From positions 2,559,001 through 2,623,000 of the forward strand of contig NZ_AP017312.1 of NCBI RefSeq assembly GCF_002355375.1: DNA of 64,000 nt. Reading direction: 5' to 3'. Made by a program: the position numbers and the translations under genes. Below the pieces are notes generated by a model. That model saw only the letters and a program-made list of their open reading frames with translations, ran no database searches and was not told the origin of the DNA. Shown piece by piece: positions 16,702 through 26,383 of this stretch; positions within the stretch are counted from its first letter, which is position 1, and every line of letters starts with the position of its first letter. The stretch is from Aneurinibacillus soli (GTDB taxonomy: Bacteria > Bacillota > Bacilli > Aneurinibacillales > Aneurinibacillaceae).

Positions 16702-19182
16702 ATGAAACCGAAAAAAATCGTCATTGTAGGTGGGGTCGCAGGGGGAGCTACCGCAGCAGCTCGTCTGCGTCGTCTAGATGAAACCGCGGAGATTGTGTTA
16801 TTTGAGCGGGGGGAACACATTTCGTTTGCGAACTGTGGGTTGCCGTACTATATCGGCGAGACCATCACAAGCCGCAAAGCACTGCTTGTTCAGACCGTAG
16901 ACGGAATGTCGAAGAAATTCAACATGGACATTCGCAATCGAAGCGAGGTCGTTCGCATTAACCGGGACGCGAAAACCGTAACGGTTCATAATCTCGGGAC
17001 AAGGGAAACGTATGACGAAAGCTATGATGTGCTCATTCTCTCACCAGGCGCTAAGCCAATTATGCCTGCAATCCCGGGCATAGACGAGGCGGAGCAGTTG
17101 TTCACCCTCCGCAATATTCCTGATACAGATCGAATTAAAGAGTATGTCGATACACATAAACCTGCTCGTGCCGTGATTGTCGGCGGCGGCTTCATCGGGC
17201 TGGAGATGGCTGAGAACTTACATGATCGTGGGGTAGCGGTTACGCTCGTGCAGCGCGGCAATCAAGTGATGACTTCCATTGATTATGAACTGGCCGCTAT
17301 GCTGCATACTCATATGCGAGAGAAGGGTGTCGACCTCATTTTAGAAGATGAAGTAGAAACATTCGAAGATCGCGGGCGTACCGTGAATTTAAAAAGCGGA
17401 CGCCGTATCGTAACCGATATGATCTTGCTTGCAATTGGCGTCGAGCCAGAGAACCAGCTTGCTAAAGACGCCGGGCTTGCACTCGGTGTGCGTAACGCGA
17501 CTAAAGTGAACGCCACCTTGCAGACGACAGACCCAAGCATTTATGCGATTGGAGACGCCATTGAAGTGACCGACTTCGTAAGCGGCAAACCGACAATGAT
17601 TCCACTCGCATGGCCAGCTAATCGTCAGGGACGTCTGGTGGCGGATCATATTAACGGATTGGACGTAGCGTATCGCGGAACAATGGGAACGTCGATTGCG
17701 AAAGTATTCGATCTCACCGTTGCTTCAACTGGAATGAACGAAAAAGCTTTGCAGCGATTAAGTATTCCATACGAAGCTGTCCACATTCACCCAAATTCAC
17801 ATGCCGGATACTATCCAGGTGCGTCTCCAATCTCCTTGAAGCTTCTGTTCAATCGAGAAGATGGCACCATCTACGGAGCACAAGCTGTAGGACGGGATGG
17901 TGTCGATAAACGAATTGACGTAATCGCAGTGGCGATTAAAGCAGGCATGACCGTACGCGATCTGCCAGACCTTGAGCTTTCATATGCACCGCCGTATTCC
18001 TCTGCCAAAGATCCAGTCAATATGGCAGGCTATGTTGCCTTAAATATTATGGACGGTTTAAGTGACATTGTGCAGTGGCATCAAATCGATGACATTGTAG
18101 CGGACGGCGGTCTGTTAATCGATGTACGAGAGCCAATCGAACGAGAGATGGGCTTTATCCCAGGCTCCATTAACATCCCACTCGGTGACATTCGAGAGCG
18201 GATGGACGAAATTCCAAAAGAAAAGCCTGTCTACGTATCCTGCCAGGTCGGCTTGCGCGGCTATCTCGCAGCCCGCATCCTTCGTCAGTACGGCTATCAA
18301 GTATATAACGTAGATGGTGGTTACAAAACATACAGCAACGCATTCCAGCCACAAAAGCATCAGCCCGTGGCCACAAATGATAGCGGAGTAGCTGAAATAA
18401 AAGGAGAGACACAAGCAGTGAAGACAGATGCCCAACCGATCGAAGCGTCCGTAACACTTTCCGTGAACGCATGCGGCTTGCAATGCCCGGGGCCGATCAT
18501 GCAAGTATATGAAAACATGCAAAATCTCAACGACGGCGACATCCTCGAAGTAAAAGCGACCGATCCAGGTTTTGCCCGCGACATTGCGGCATGGTGCAAA
18601 AATACCGGCAATACGCTCGTATCGTCTGAATTCGACCAAAACACCTGCATCGTCAAGATTCGCAAAGGATGCGACGCCTCGCAAGCTGTATGTAACTTAT
18701 CCGCAGGTACACAGAAAAATGCAACACTCGTTGTATTCAGTGGTGATCTAGATAAAGCAATGGCTTCATTCATTATCGCATCTGGTGCCGCAGCGATGGG
18801 TAAGAAAGTGACCATGTTTTTCACCTTCTGGGGGCTGAATATACTGCGTCGTCCTGATGCTCCAAAGGTTGAAAAAGATTCGATGGAGAAAATGTTCGGT
18901 ATGATGATGCCAAAAGGGGCAGGTGCACTTCCGCTATCTAAAATGAACATGGGCGGGATGGGAACCGTTATGATGAAGAAAGTAATGAGCAAGAAAAACG
19001 TTGACGATCTCGATACGCTGATTGCTAACGCGAAACGGGCGGGTGTAAAAATGATCGCCTGCACGATGAGTATGGATGTAATGGGCATCAAAGCCGAGGA
19101 ATTCATTGACGGGGTCGAACTAGGCGGCGTTGCGACCTATCTTGGTGAAACAGAAGGCTCTGGCCTGAATTTATTTATCTAA
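16702..19182 (+). CDS. CoA-disulfide reductase / rhodanese / TusA / DsrE four-domain fusion
   Basis: An 826-residue cytoplasmic sulfur-handling protein. Residues 1-450 form an FAD/NAD(P)H disulfide reductase of the CoADR type, with IVIVGGVAGGATAAARLR at the N-terminus and the single active-site cysteine C45 in SFANCGLPYYIG. A rhodanese domain covers about 455-548 with catalytic C514 (CQVGLRG). A TusA domain spans about 584-656 with the CGLQCPGP motif (C591, C595). A DsrE2-type domain fills about 672-826, with C787 in ACTMSMD. Together they could reduce CoA persulfide or polysulfide and pass sulfane sulfur along a cysteine relay. Preceded by AGGAGG and an ArsR-type gene. Confidence 0.94.
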   Translation: MKPKKIVIVGGVAGGATAAARLRRLDETAEIVLFERGEHISFANCGLPYYIGETITSRKALLVQTVDGMSKKFNMDIRNRSEVVRINRDAKTVTVHNLGTRETYDESYDVLILSPGAKPIMPAIPGIDEAEQLFTLRNIPDTDRIKEYVDTHKPARAVIVGGGFIGLEMAENLHDRGVAVTLVQRGNQVMTSIDYELAAMLHTHMREKGVDLILEDEVETFEDRGRTVNLKSGRRIVTDMILLAIGVEPENQLAKDAGLALGVRNATKVNATLQTTDPSIYAIGDAIEVTDFVSGKPTMIPLAWPANRQGRLVADHINGLDVAYRGTMGTSIAKVFDLTVASTGMNEKALQRLSIPYEAVHIHPNSHAGYYPGASPISLKLLFNREDGTIYGAQAVGRDGVDKRIDVIAVAIKAGMTVRDLPDLELSYAPPYSSAKDPVNMAGYVALNIMDGLSDIVQWHQIDDIVADGGLLIDVREPIEREMGFIPGSINIPLGDIRERMDEIPKEKPVYVSCQVGLRGYLAARILRQYGYQVYNVDGGYKTYSNAFQPQKHQPVATNDSGVAEIKGETQAVKTDAQPIEASVTLSVNACGLQCPGPIMQVYENMQNLNDGDILEVKATDPGFARDIAAWCKNTGNTLVSSEFDQNTCIVKIRKGCDASQAVCNLSAGTQKNATLVVFSGDLDKAMASFIIASGAAAMGKKVTMFFTFWGLNILRRPDAPKVEKDSMEKMFGMMMPKGAGALPLSKMNMGGMGTVMMKKVMSKKNVDDLDTLIANAKRAGVKMIACTMSMDVMGIKAEEFIDGVELGGVATYLGETEGSGLNLFI

Positions 19183-19186
19183 TACG

Positions 19187-19227
19187 AAAACCCGGAACAG
19201 TAGATTTTGTACCGTTCCGGGTTTTTT
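19187..19227 (+). terminator. Terminator of the sulfur-relay operon
   Basis: AAAACCCGGAAC (19187-19198) pairs with GTTCCGGGTTTT (19214-19225), with further T residues after it. Confidence 0.9.
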
Positions 19228-19319
19228 CCCGAATTCTGGTTGTGAACACCTTCATCAGCATGTATGATAAAAAAAGGATACCGTTGCGGAAAGCGGGAGA
19301 TGAAAGGGGAGGCCCACGT

Positions 19320-20387
19320 ATGAAACAGATCGTCGTAGTAGGAGCCGGTTATGCCGGTATTTCATTTTTGCACACAGTGCTGCCACATATTCCAGAAGAC
19401 GTTCAGATTACGGTACTAGATCGACTGCCCTGTCATACCATTAAACCGGAATACTATGCACTGGCCAGTGGTTCATTAAACGAAAGAAAAGTAAAGGCTC
19501 CGTTTCCCGTACATGAGCGGGTGACCTATATACAGGATGAAATTCAGGAACTGCGAATTTTCAACCATGAAGTAGTCTGTGCGAATCAGACCGTCAAGTT
19601 TGACCAGCTTATCTTTGCGCTTGGCTGCGTCGATAATCATTTCAATGTGCCGTGGGCAGATGAGTATACGGAAAGCATTCAAACGTTTGGCAAAGCGATG
19701 AAAACACGCCAGAAAATTGATGCGCTCCACGAGGAAGGCCATGTCGTCATTATCGGTGGCGGTCTATCTGGCGTCGAATTCGCAAGCGATCTGCGTGAAC
19801 AGCACCCGAAGCTACAGATTACGATGCTCGAACGCTCTGGACAGGTGCTTCCGACGTTACCAGAACGCGTTCGCAACTATGTGCGCCAGTACCTAGATGA
19901 TCATCATGTTGATGTGATGACCGATATTAGCGTCGTGATGATTGATGATAAACAGGTGTATTATGGAACGGAGCGAAAAGCGCTACCATATGATGTATGT
20001 GTGTGGACTGCCGGGATCATGCCGCATCCGCTGTCAAATTCGCTTCTGGCGTACAGTAACGCCGATCGGATGAATCGAGTTACTGTCAAAGAAAACTACG
20101 AGTTGCCGTATTACCATAACATTTTTGTGATCGGGGATTGTGCTGCTTCAGAATTTGCACCAAGCGCCCAGCTCGCACACATTCAAGGACTTCAATTAGG
20201 GGAATATTTCCTTACTAGATGGTACGAAACAGAGTATAAGCCAGCACCAATCAAGCTGAAAGGTGTTCTGGGGTATTTAGGTAAGAAAACCGGCTTTGGC
20301 CTGGTAAATGATAATGTGCTGCTTGGTAAGGTACCGAATGTAATTAAGTCCGGTGTGCTATGGATGCATAAACATCATATGGGATAA
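19320..20387 (+). CDS. NDH-2-like FAD-dependent pyridine nucleotide-disulfide oxidoreductase
   Basis: A 355-residue enzyme with two dinucleotide folds: IVVVGAGYAGISFL at the N-terminus for FAD and VVIIGGGLSGVEFASDL near 140 for NADH, plus the FAD-contact motif FVIGDCAAS. This is the pattern of single-subunit type II NADH dehydrogenases and relatives such as YumB and YutJ, which pass electrons to menaquinone. Start at 19320 because GGGGAGG precedes it; the 26 codons upstream in frame lie close to the previous terminator and look non-coding. It could also be a sulfide:quinone oxidoreductase relative, but the paired catalytic cysteines are not evident. Confidence 0.85.
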   Translation: MKQIVVVGAGYAGISFLHTVLPHIPEDVQITVLDRLPCHTIKPEYYALASGSLNERKVKAPFPVHERVTYIQDEIQELRIFNHEVVCANQTVKFDQLIFALGCVDNHFNVPWADEYTESIQTFGKAMKTRQKIDALHEEGHVVIIGGGLSGVEFASDLREQHPKLQITMLERSGQVLPTLPERVRNYVRQYLDDHHVDVMTDISVVMIDDKQVYYGTERKALPYDVCVWTAGIMPHPLSNSLLAYSNADRMNRVTVKENYELPYYHNIFVIGDCAASEFAPSAQLAHIQGLQLGEYFLTRWYETEYKPAPIKLKGVLGYLGKKTGFGLVNDNVLLGKVPNVIKSGVLWMHKHHMG

Positions 20388-20392
20388 CGAAA

Positions 20393-20423
20393 AATAGCCT
20401 TGGGATATCCAAGGTTATTTTTT
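20393..20423 (+). terminator. Terminator of the NDH-2-like gene
   Basis: AATAGCCTTGG pairs with CCAAGGTTATT around GATAT, followed by a run of seven T. Confidence 0.85.
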
Positions 20424-20642
<219 letters not shown>

Positions 20643-20990
20643 GGGTCACATCCATATTTTTTGTTTTATTTAGAAGTTGAAAAAAATTATTCGCCGAATA
20701 CGCTGCGCAGCTATACGTTTGATCTACACTGTTTTTGTTCTTTTTTACATAAGCAGCAGCGTTCCGTCGAGTTGAAATCCCTTGACATTACGACAGCCCG
20801 TCGTTTTATCCAGGATCAAGTGCTCTCATATGGAATCAAACCCCGTATACTCCAGCGGCGTATTTCCTGTCTCAAATCGTTCAGCCACTACTGCGTACGG
20901 GAAAAATGGATCAATATTGACTTTATGAGCGGAGTTGATTCACCTAAATCAGATAAACAACAAACTGGAAGAACTGCGAATGCTGTTTAA
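20643..20990 (+). pseudogene. N-terminal core-binding domain of a XerC/D-like recombinase (truncated)
   Basis: The frame reads LEVEKNYSPNTLRSYTFDL and LQRRISCLKSFSHYCVREKW, the SAM-like DNA-binding domain of XerC-type tyrosine recombinases. It stops after about 109 codons, just after the linker region (GVDSPK), so the catalytic domain with its R-H-R-Y residues is missing. No usable start with a ribosome site is seen. The 3' end overlaps the McrB-like fragment on the other strand, so an insertion or deletion junction lies near 20945-20990. Confidence 0.75.
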
Positions 20991-21136
20991 TTTGTATGTA
21001 TTAGCCGTTTTTGCATTATCCCCAAGCACTAATTGAATCTTGCTGTAGTCTTCGTAAAAATACTCTTGTAGGAGTGGAATAATGGCATTCAAAAATATAC
21101 CGGCTAGATTCTTTAATGAAGGGTCCTTTGCTAAAG
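20949..21136 (-). pseudogene. C-terminal tail of a McrB-like restriction AAA+ GTPase
   Basis: The minus-strand frame reads LAGIFLNAIIPLLQEYFYED followed by YSKIQLVLGDN, which is the typical C-terminal segment of McrB-family subunits of modification-dependent (type IV) restriction systems, and stops at 20949-20951. Only some 60 residues are left; the AAA+ core and the McrC partner are absent. The 5' side joins another remnant near 21131. Confidence 0.55.
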
Positions 21137-21281
21137 GTGTATAAATTCTTGTACGGTGTAAATATCATGTTTCAGCAGTGAGCCGACCAACGCATACTCT
21201 TCCTCACTCACTTCCGCATAATCGACCTTAATTTTATTTTTATCAATAAATGCTAAATAATCACTGTACAGCAAGCCTTTT
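21131..21281 (-). other. Unidentified minus-strand coding remnant after the YaiI-type gene
   Basis: A frame with good coding appearance (DYLAFIDKNKIKVDYAEVSE, LLKHDIYTVQEFIHL) ends at 21131. Upstream it runs into the YaiI/UPF0178 gene in another frame. No start with a ribosome site is clear. It could be a short gene or the tail of a lost one. Confidence 0.35.
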
Positions 21282-21722
21282 TTAACGTGAAATAGCTCTT
21301 TTAAAAAGCCCCCTAAATCTCTCCTTATCTTCTGCTGTAAATGGCTTTGGCCCCTTTGTACGCTTTCCGCTTTTTCGAGCCATTGCACTCAAATAACGTG
21401 TTTGTAATAATTGGTCAATGTTTTCATTTGTATAGCTATACCCATTATGGTGAAGAACCGTACACCCTTTTGCTAAACCTAGCGAAGCAAGACCATAATC
21501 TTGCGTAACGATTATATCTCCTTTTTCTGCTAACTTCATAATCCGATAATCCGCAGCATCTGCTCCAGAATCAACATAAATGATTTCCACTCCTGATGGT
21601 TGTTCCGCATTAGAATAATGAGAAAAGCTAGTAACAAGGATAACAGGAATTTCAGCATTCGTACCTTCAGAGATAATAATATCTTTTACCGGACAAGCAT
21701 CTGCATCAACATAAATTTTCAT
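21282..21722 (-). CDS. YaiI/YqxD family (UPF0178, DUF188) protein
   Basis: A 146-residue cytoplasmic protein of full family length. It starts [16 protein letters not shown], with the conserved [26 protein letters not shown] and [14 protein letters not shown] motifs and the basic [13 protein letters not shown] tail. The acidic residues suggest a PIN-like nuclease fold; function is unproven. The start at 21722 is supported by GGGAG upstream and by family N-termini; the 19 codons before it are not conserved-looking. Confidence 0.9.
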   Translation of the reverse strand: MKIYVDADACPVKDIIISEGTNAEIPVILVTSFSHYSNAEQPSGVEIIYVDSGADAADYRIMKLAEKGDIIVTQDYGLASLGLAKGCTVLHHNGYSYTNENIDQLLQTRYLSAMARKSGKRTKGPKPFTAEDKERFRGLFKRAISR

Positions 21723-21806
21723 CTTTATTTCTCCCGTAAATAAGTTTGTGTAAATTGTGGAGAAGTTCTGAAGGACCAATCAGGTAATACATCATTCTGC
21801 AACGAA

Positions 21807-21825
21807 AATTGTGCATCATCATAGC
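21807..21825. repeat. 19-bp direct repeat at the helicase break, copy 1
   Basis: AATTGTGCATCATCATAGC at 21807-21825 recurs in the same orientation at 23697-23715 inside the Rpn-family gene. Copy 1 sits exactly where the helicase frame ends, so Rpn-gene sequence probably forms that junction. Confidence 0.75.
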
Positions 21826-23392
21826 ATTTGTTCAAAGCTATAAGCTGAAAGATGATGGCATTCGTCTACAATTACGTGTCCATATTCGCTCACAAAGTCT
21901 TTGACGATTCCTTTACGGCTTACACTCTGCATGACCGCGATATCGATACGTCCTGTTCTCTTCTGCTTTCCTCCTCCAATTTGGCCTATTTCTTTAAATG
22001 GAGTATCCATAAAGGAAGCCAAACGTTCCATCCACTGTCCCATCAGCTCTTTTCGATGAACCAGAATAAGGGTGTTTACTTTACGTTCGGCAATCATGGC
22101 CGCAGCGACTACTGTTTTTCCGAATGCTGTGGTTGCGGACAAAATTCCTGTATCATGGGCAAGTAAATTTTTTACCGCTTCTTTTTGCTCCGCATACAGC
22201 TCACCTTGAAAACAAGCCTCTATTTTTTCACCTGTACAACGCTCATCTATTACCTCCGTTTTCACACCATAATCCTGTAGCAAACTTATTACAGCATCTA
22301 CACATCCACGCGGAAGAGCAATGTGATTTGGATAGTCTTCTGCACAGCTAATAATACGCTGCTTATCAAATGTGGAAAGCCTCATTGCCTGCGCTTTGTA
22401 AAACTCAGGGTTCTGGAACGCGGCAAGACGATTTAGTCTGTTTAACACCGCTGGGGAAAGACCTACTTTTTCAATATAAAGTAAATTGCTTTGAACCATC
22501 TTTACCTTTTCAGGAAGAGGTCCTGTAATCCGTTCTATCTCATTCGTTAAAGAAGCATTCCACGGCCTATCTTCTTGCCCACCTTCAGTCTCATTGTCTT
22601 GAATTCCTGTTACATGCCCCTGTTTAATCAAACCGTGGATAATCGCTTGCACATCCGCTTCCTTCATTTTTCTTATGGTTGATAAAAATGCCCATGGGTC
22701 ATCATAAGGCTGAAAATGTTCATCAACAAATACGCTATTGCCCGCTTTACGCGATTCACCTTGCAGGGGAAGTGCGATTAAATTCCCAAACCCACCTTTT
22801 GGCATAGTATCCTGATTTGGAAAAAGACGATCGTAGGAATTAAATGTTAACTCATATCGTTCTTCCATTGTTTTCGTTAAAAGAGCACTGCCCAGGTTTC
22901 TGGCTAAAGAAGCCGATACAGGTGTTTCAAAGAAAATCCAGACATGAGCGCCTTTTCCTGAACGCGAACGTTCTATTACTGCCGGCACATTGGATGTATG
23001 GCATGTCTGTAAAAACGCCTTTGTGTCTTTCTGCCAATCATTTTTATCAAAATCAATCGCTAAAAATAAACAGGTTTCATCATGGAGAAGTGGATAAATA
23101 CCAACCGTACGCTTACCGGATAAATGATGATAGATGACATCATCTGTTAAAGGAGTGAACTTCCGATGTTGACAGTCACTACATTTAATTATGGGCTTCT
23201 TACATACGGCACGATCCCATTCGTTAATACAGACTGGAGAGTATCCAGACTTTCCGTTTTTACTTTCCCAGCGAACAGCGTATACGTCCATTCGACCTTG
23301 AAAAAGACTACGGAACAACGCAATTTTTCACATTCAAGCAACGCTTGTTTAAGCTGGAGATGGAGTTTTTCGTATTCGTTTCTAAGATTCAT
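21819..23392 (-). pseudogene. Broken primase-helicase (TOTE-type AEP primase plus DEAD/DEAH helicase)
   Basis: The long frame (21819-23318) has an N-terminal region with LFRSLFQGRMDVYAVRWESK, a zinc-finger-like CKKPIIKCSDCQHR, and an AEP-type primase module (FLAIDFDKNDW, ERSRSGKGAHVWIFF, FPNQD). It then enters a superfamily 2 helicase with Walker A GILSATTAFGKTV and Walker B DECHHLS. It stops right after DECHH, so the second RecA domain is missing. The probable true start (MNLRNEYEKLHLQLKQALLE, a coiled coil) lies at 23392 in another frame. Both ends are thus damaged. Related proteins are placed in conflict (defence) systems named TOTE. Confidence 0.75.
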
Positions 23393-23466
23393 ACCCTATC
23401 CTCCGGAATATCAATACTCTATCTAAGTATAACACCAATTAAATCTGCGACCCGATCGGAATAAAA

Positions 23467-23512
23467 AAAGCCTATCCGCAGTTTTTGTACAATCACGGAC
23501 AGGCTTTTTAGG
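23467..23512 (-). terminator. Terminator of the Rpn-family remnant; related to a hairpin near 55.75 kb
   Basis: AAAAAGCCTATCCG pairs with CGGACAGGCTTTTT (one mismatch). The flanks (ATCGGAATAAAAA before and GTTTTGTATTCATACTT after) resemble those of the hairpin at 55739-55787. Confidence 0.7.
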
Positions 23513-23529
23513 AAGTTTTGTATTCATAC

Positions 23530-23937
23530 TTAATGGATCAGTTTCTGGATTTCTTCTGCTGGTAAATCGGATGCTTTCGAAAGTATTTCTACATCTCGAA
23601 CCCCTAATGCGACTAGTTTTTTAATAAGTTCTAGCTTTCCTTCTTCTTTTCCCTCAAGTCGGGCCTTGTCCACCATTTCATCTAATGTCCGTTCTAAATT
23701 GTGCATCATCATAGCGAATCCATCCTCCTTCCCTTCTTCAATCATACGCTTGGCTTCTTCTTGTATTTGTATCTGCACTTAGATAACGAACGGCATGGGT
23801 TAGTTTTTGCAGGCGATTCCGAAGCGATTCTTGATCTCCGTTCTGATCCAATAAAAAGACGGTCCCGATGAGGTTGGATACTTCAAGAAGTTCTTCTTCT
23901 GAATACTCCTTGATATTTATAGCCTCTATAAAATTAC
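23530..23937 (-). pseudogene. Rpn-family recombination-promoting nuclease/transposase remnant
   Basis: The C-terminal frame (23530-23778) gives IQEEAKRMIEEGKEDGFAMM and GKLELIKKLVALGVRDVEIL, the usual tail of PD-(D/E)XK Rpn/RpnC proteins. The preceding piece in another frame gives YSEEELLEVSNLIGTVFLLD, so one frameshift near 23770 separates them. The nuclease domain with its catalytic residues is missing. Rpn proteins promote RecA-independent recombination and are often found in multiple decayed copies. Confidence 0.75.
23697..23715. repeat. 19-bp direct repeat at the helicase break, copy 2
   Basis: This copy codes for AMMMHN within the Rpn-family remnant; see the copy at 21807-21825. Confidence 0.75.
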
Positions 23938-23943
23938 TAAAAA

Positions 23944-24366
23944 CTATTTATTCTTACACTCTTTATTTTCCTTTAGGGGATATTCTTCTCCCCCCTTACT
24001 AAACCACAGTGGATCTTTGTCATCGACATCACCATTATAGTTGATGAGGATTTCTTCTCCTGCTCTTATGTCTGTGTAAGCATAGAAGTCAAATGTGTGG
24101 TTCTCAAAGTTAATATCATAAGTGGCATTGGGCTTATATGAATGGTTAAACAGCATCCCATATCCTAAAACGACTGCAGTGTGGTTTGCACCATACTCAA
24201 ACACGTAATCGGCAAGTACTGTTTGCTCTATAAAAACATGCTCCTCATTCAGATAAGGAATAACCGGTGCCTCATGTATGAGTGTACCTTTTGCTATATC
24301 GCGTGTCGCGAATACCCCTCTATTGAATTCTCCATTACTAAGTGTGGAAGTTTTTATCTCAATCAT
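23944..24366 (-). CDS. SET-domain protein
   Basis: A 140-residue protein that is almost entirely a SET domain: NRGVFATRDIAKGTLI at the start, LFNHSYKPNATYD with the NHS motif, and AGEEILINYNGD near the end. SET proteins are SAM-dependent protein-lysine methyltransferases; small bacterial ones are widespread with mostly unknown substrates. ATG at 24366 is preferred over GTG at 24375 because GTAGGTG is then well spaced. It ends beside the Rpn remnant and may lie on acquired DNA. Confidence 0.85.
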   Translation of the reverse strand: MIEIKTSTLSNGEFNRGVFATRDIAKGTLIHEAPVIPYLNEEHVFIEQTVLADYVFEYGANHTAVVLGYGMLFNHSYKPNATYDINFENHTFDFYAYTDIRAGEEILINYNGDVDDKDPLWFSKGGEEYPLKENKECKNK

Positions 24367-24473
24367 ACTCGGCACCTACCCATTCTTTTTTATGAACCTT
24401 ATCTTGTTAAGCCTCCCAGTTGGAACGAAAGCTTGTATGTAGCTAAAAAATAAAATAACCACATTTTAAAGAT

Positions 24474-24508
24474 AAAAAAAGAACCCTTGAAAAGGGTTCT
24501 TTTTTTCA
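24474..24508. terminator. Terminator between the Nudix and SET genes
   Basis: GAACCCTT (24481-24488) pairs with AAGGGTTC (24492-24499), flanked by A-run and T-run, so it can act on either strand; it most likely ends the Nudix transcript on the minus strand. Confidence 0.8.
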
Positions 24509-24668
24509 GTACGTCTATTCAGGTTCCACAACCTGATTGCAACAGACGTAGCGCAAATATCGGCTCAGACATTTACTATAACACCTTTTCAATCGAAATA
24601 CCACTATGACCAAACAATTTTTCAGTCATGGTACTATATAATTAGTTAAAATAGCTGTTCGTAATCAA

Positions 24669-25307
24669 CTAGTGGGAGTGTACTATAATTTTCAATCCGT
24701 TATCGATTGCTCTGAAAACAAAATCGTAATACCCCTCTCCTTGGGCGGCAAAGTCTCCCCTTCCGACCAATAGACATTTTTGTTCTTTTGCCCCGCTGCT
24801 GTTAAATTCAAACCCGATCGCTTTCACAGTCTGTTCTTTTCCCTGAAGGAGAGCTCGGAACGACGCCTCGTCGATTTTATATAATCCCTTTAACTCCGAC
24901 TGTTGGATGGAAAAATCATCAAGATTTCGATTGGTCTTCAGCAGGTGGATATGATTAAATTCTCGATCTTTATAGGTTTCGGTAATATAGTTCCCTTTAT
25001 ACATGCCTAAAGGGATTAATTCCGAATAGTCTACGTGGATCCCTAATTCCTCATGCAGTTCACGAACCCCATCTTCTACGGTCTCTCCCTTAAGTATATG
25101 TCCTGCTGCTGAAATATCCAATTGATTAGGAAAAGTCTCCTTAGAGGGATGGCGCTTCTGGAACAAGATATAGGGACAGTCTCCCTCCAGCAGGATTACC
25201 CAGCAATGAAATGTCTGATGCCAATATCCTTGCCGGTGGATTTCTCCGCGAGTCGCAACCCCTATAGGTTTCATCTCCCCGTTCAATATATCGATATATT
25301 CATCCAT
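24669..25307 (-). CDS. Nudix hydrolase, IDI-like family
   Basis: A 212-residue protein with the Nudix box GHILKGETVEDGVRELHEEL at residues 69-88, which binds the metal and the diphosphate substrate. The N-terminus (EYIDILNGEMKPIGVATRGEIHRQGYWHQTFHCW) is typical of Nudix proteins related to isopentenyl-diphosphate isomerase, but the tail (GRGDFAAQGEGYYDFVF) and missing IDI cysteine point to a different substrate. Transcribed alone. Confidence 0.87.
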   Translation of the reverse strand: MDEYIDILNGEMKPIGVATRGEIHRQGYWHQTFHCWVILLEGDCPYILFQKRHPSKETFPNQLDISAAGHILKGETVEDGVRELHEELGIHVDYSELIPLGMYKGNYITETYKDREFNHIHLLKTNRNLDDFSIQQSELKGLYKIDEASFRALLQGKEQTVKAIGFEFNSSGAKEQKCLLVGRGDFAAQGEGYYDFVFRAIDNGLKIIVHSH

Positions 25308-25486
25308 GCTTATTCACCTCTCTCCCATTATAGTCTTTCTTGAATCACAGCTCTCACAAAGTATTAAAGTTTTAATAATTGAATCAATTGGCGCTTTCTA
25401 TACCTTTCTGCCATTCAAGATTTATACAACGCGACCAGCCACGACCTTACATTTGTGATGGATATAAGTGATTGGAACAGAAAAGG

Positions 25487-26365
25487 TTATCCATTGAGTA
25501 AGTCGTACCAATTATCTGGAAATCCAATGTCATTAAGTTTTACATCTTCGTATTGTTCTAATAAAGCATGCAGATTAGTAACAAAACTATGCCATTCCTC
25601 GTTATCTCTGCACAACCTACGCATAATATAAATAGCTGAGAACACGCTACCTTCTTTGACCCCTTTTTGTAAATCAGAATCAAAAAGCTTAGGAGATACA
25701 ATTAGTTTTCTTTTGTTATATAGCCGTCCATAATGGGCACATACATTTCTGATATATGATAAGCATCTTAGCCAACTTTTAATGTAAAACGCTGAGACGT
25801 AATATATCGATTGTGCTATTTGTTTTTGATCCTCTTTATGCAAATTATGAAACAACATAGAAAGAGCACCGAATGATAGTACTTCAACCATTACCCAAGC
25901 AGGAAGCTGCCCGTTATATTTAATTTTATGGTGAGTGATGAAAGTTTCGTTCTCGTGCTTCACTTCATTGTCTATCCGAGATAGAAATTCAGCATGCCAT
26001 TTTTCGTTTTGAAAAAATTTTCTATTTTTATATCCTATACTTCCGTACTTATGGGCCAGTAAATAAGCAATGTCAGTACGAAAAGCGATCTCTATATTTT
26101 CAAGCATCGGAATCAAAATATTTCGTAATTTACGATCAAATTCGTATAAATTAAAAATATGCTCAAAACTAATTCCGGCGAAAAATTGTTCTTTCTGTTT
26201 TAAAGAGAGCATATACCCTTTTAACCGATAATAATTAACTCGTTTTAGAATTTCTGTAGCTTCTAAATCATTTTTGATAACTAGCCCCCGGATCTTTAAA
26301 AGATTTAGTTGTTCCTCGTAGGTTAACGGCGGCTTTAGATTTGGTTGTTCGGTGGATTCACTCAT
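25487..26365 (-). CDS. Abi-family (AbiD/AbiF-like) abortive infection protein with HEPN motif
   Basis: A 292-residue protein of the Abi_2 family: LTYEEQLNLLKIRGLVI, LKRVNYYRLKGYML, LYEFDRKLRNILIPMLENIE. The HEPN ribonuclease motif RNVCAH is at residues 206-211. In lactococcal AbiD/AbiF such proteins block phage growth, probably by RNA cleavage. Start at 26365 because GGAGG precedes it by five bases. It stands alone, with a hairpin and U-tract directly before the ribosome site. All key residues are present, unlike the other defence genes nearby. Confidence 0.88.
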   Translation of the reverse strand: MSESTEQPNLKPPLTYEEQLNLLKIRGLVIKNDLEATEILKRVNYYRLKGYMLSLKQKEQFFAGISFEHIFNLYEFDRKLRNILIPMLENIEIAFRTDIAYLLAHKYGSIGYKNRKFFQNEKWHAEFLSRIDNEVKHENETFITHHKIKYNGQLPAWVMVEVLSFGALSMLFHNLHKEDQKQIAQSIYYVSAFYIKSWLRCLSYIRNVCAHYGRLYNKRKLIVSPKLFDSDLQKGVKEGSVFSAIYIMRRLCRDNEEWHSFVTNLHALLEQYEDVKLNDIGFPDNWYDLLNG

Positions 26366-26383
26366 AGCAACCTCCATAAAATA

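Noticed and set aside
18115-18684. Long opposite-strand frames inside the CoA-disulfide reductase fusion
   Set aside because: They lie antisense to conserved rhodanese and TusA domains and have no ribosome sites; they are shadows caused by G+C-rich codon use.
20661-20990. Active XerC-type recombinase
   Set aside because: Only the N-terminal DNA-binding domain is present; the catalytic residues are missing.
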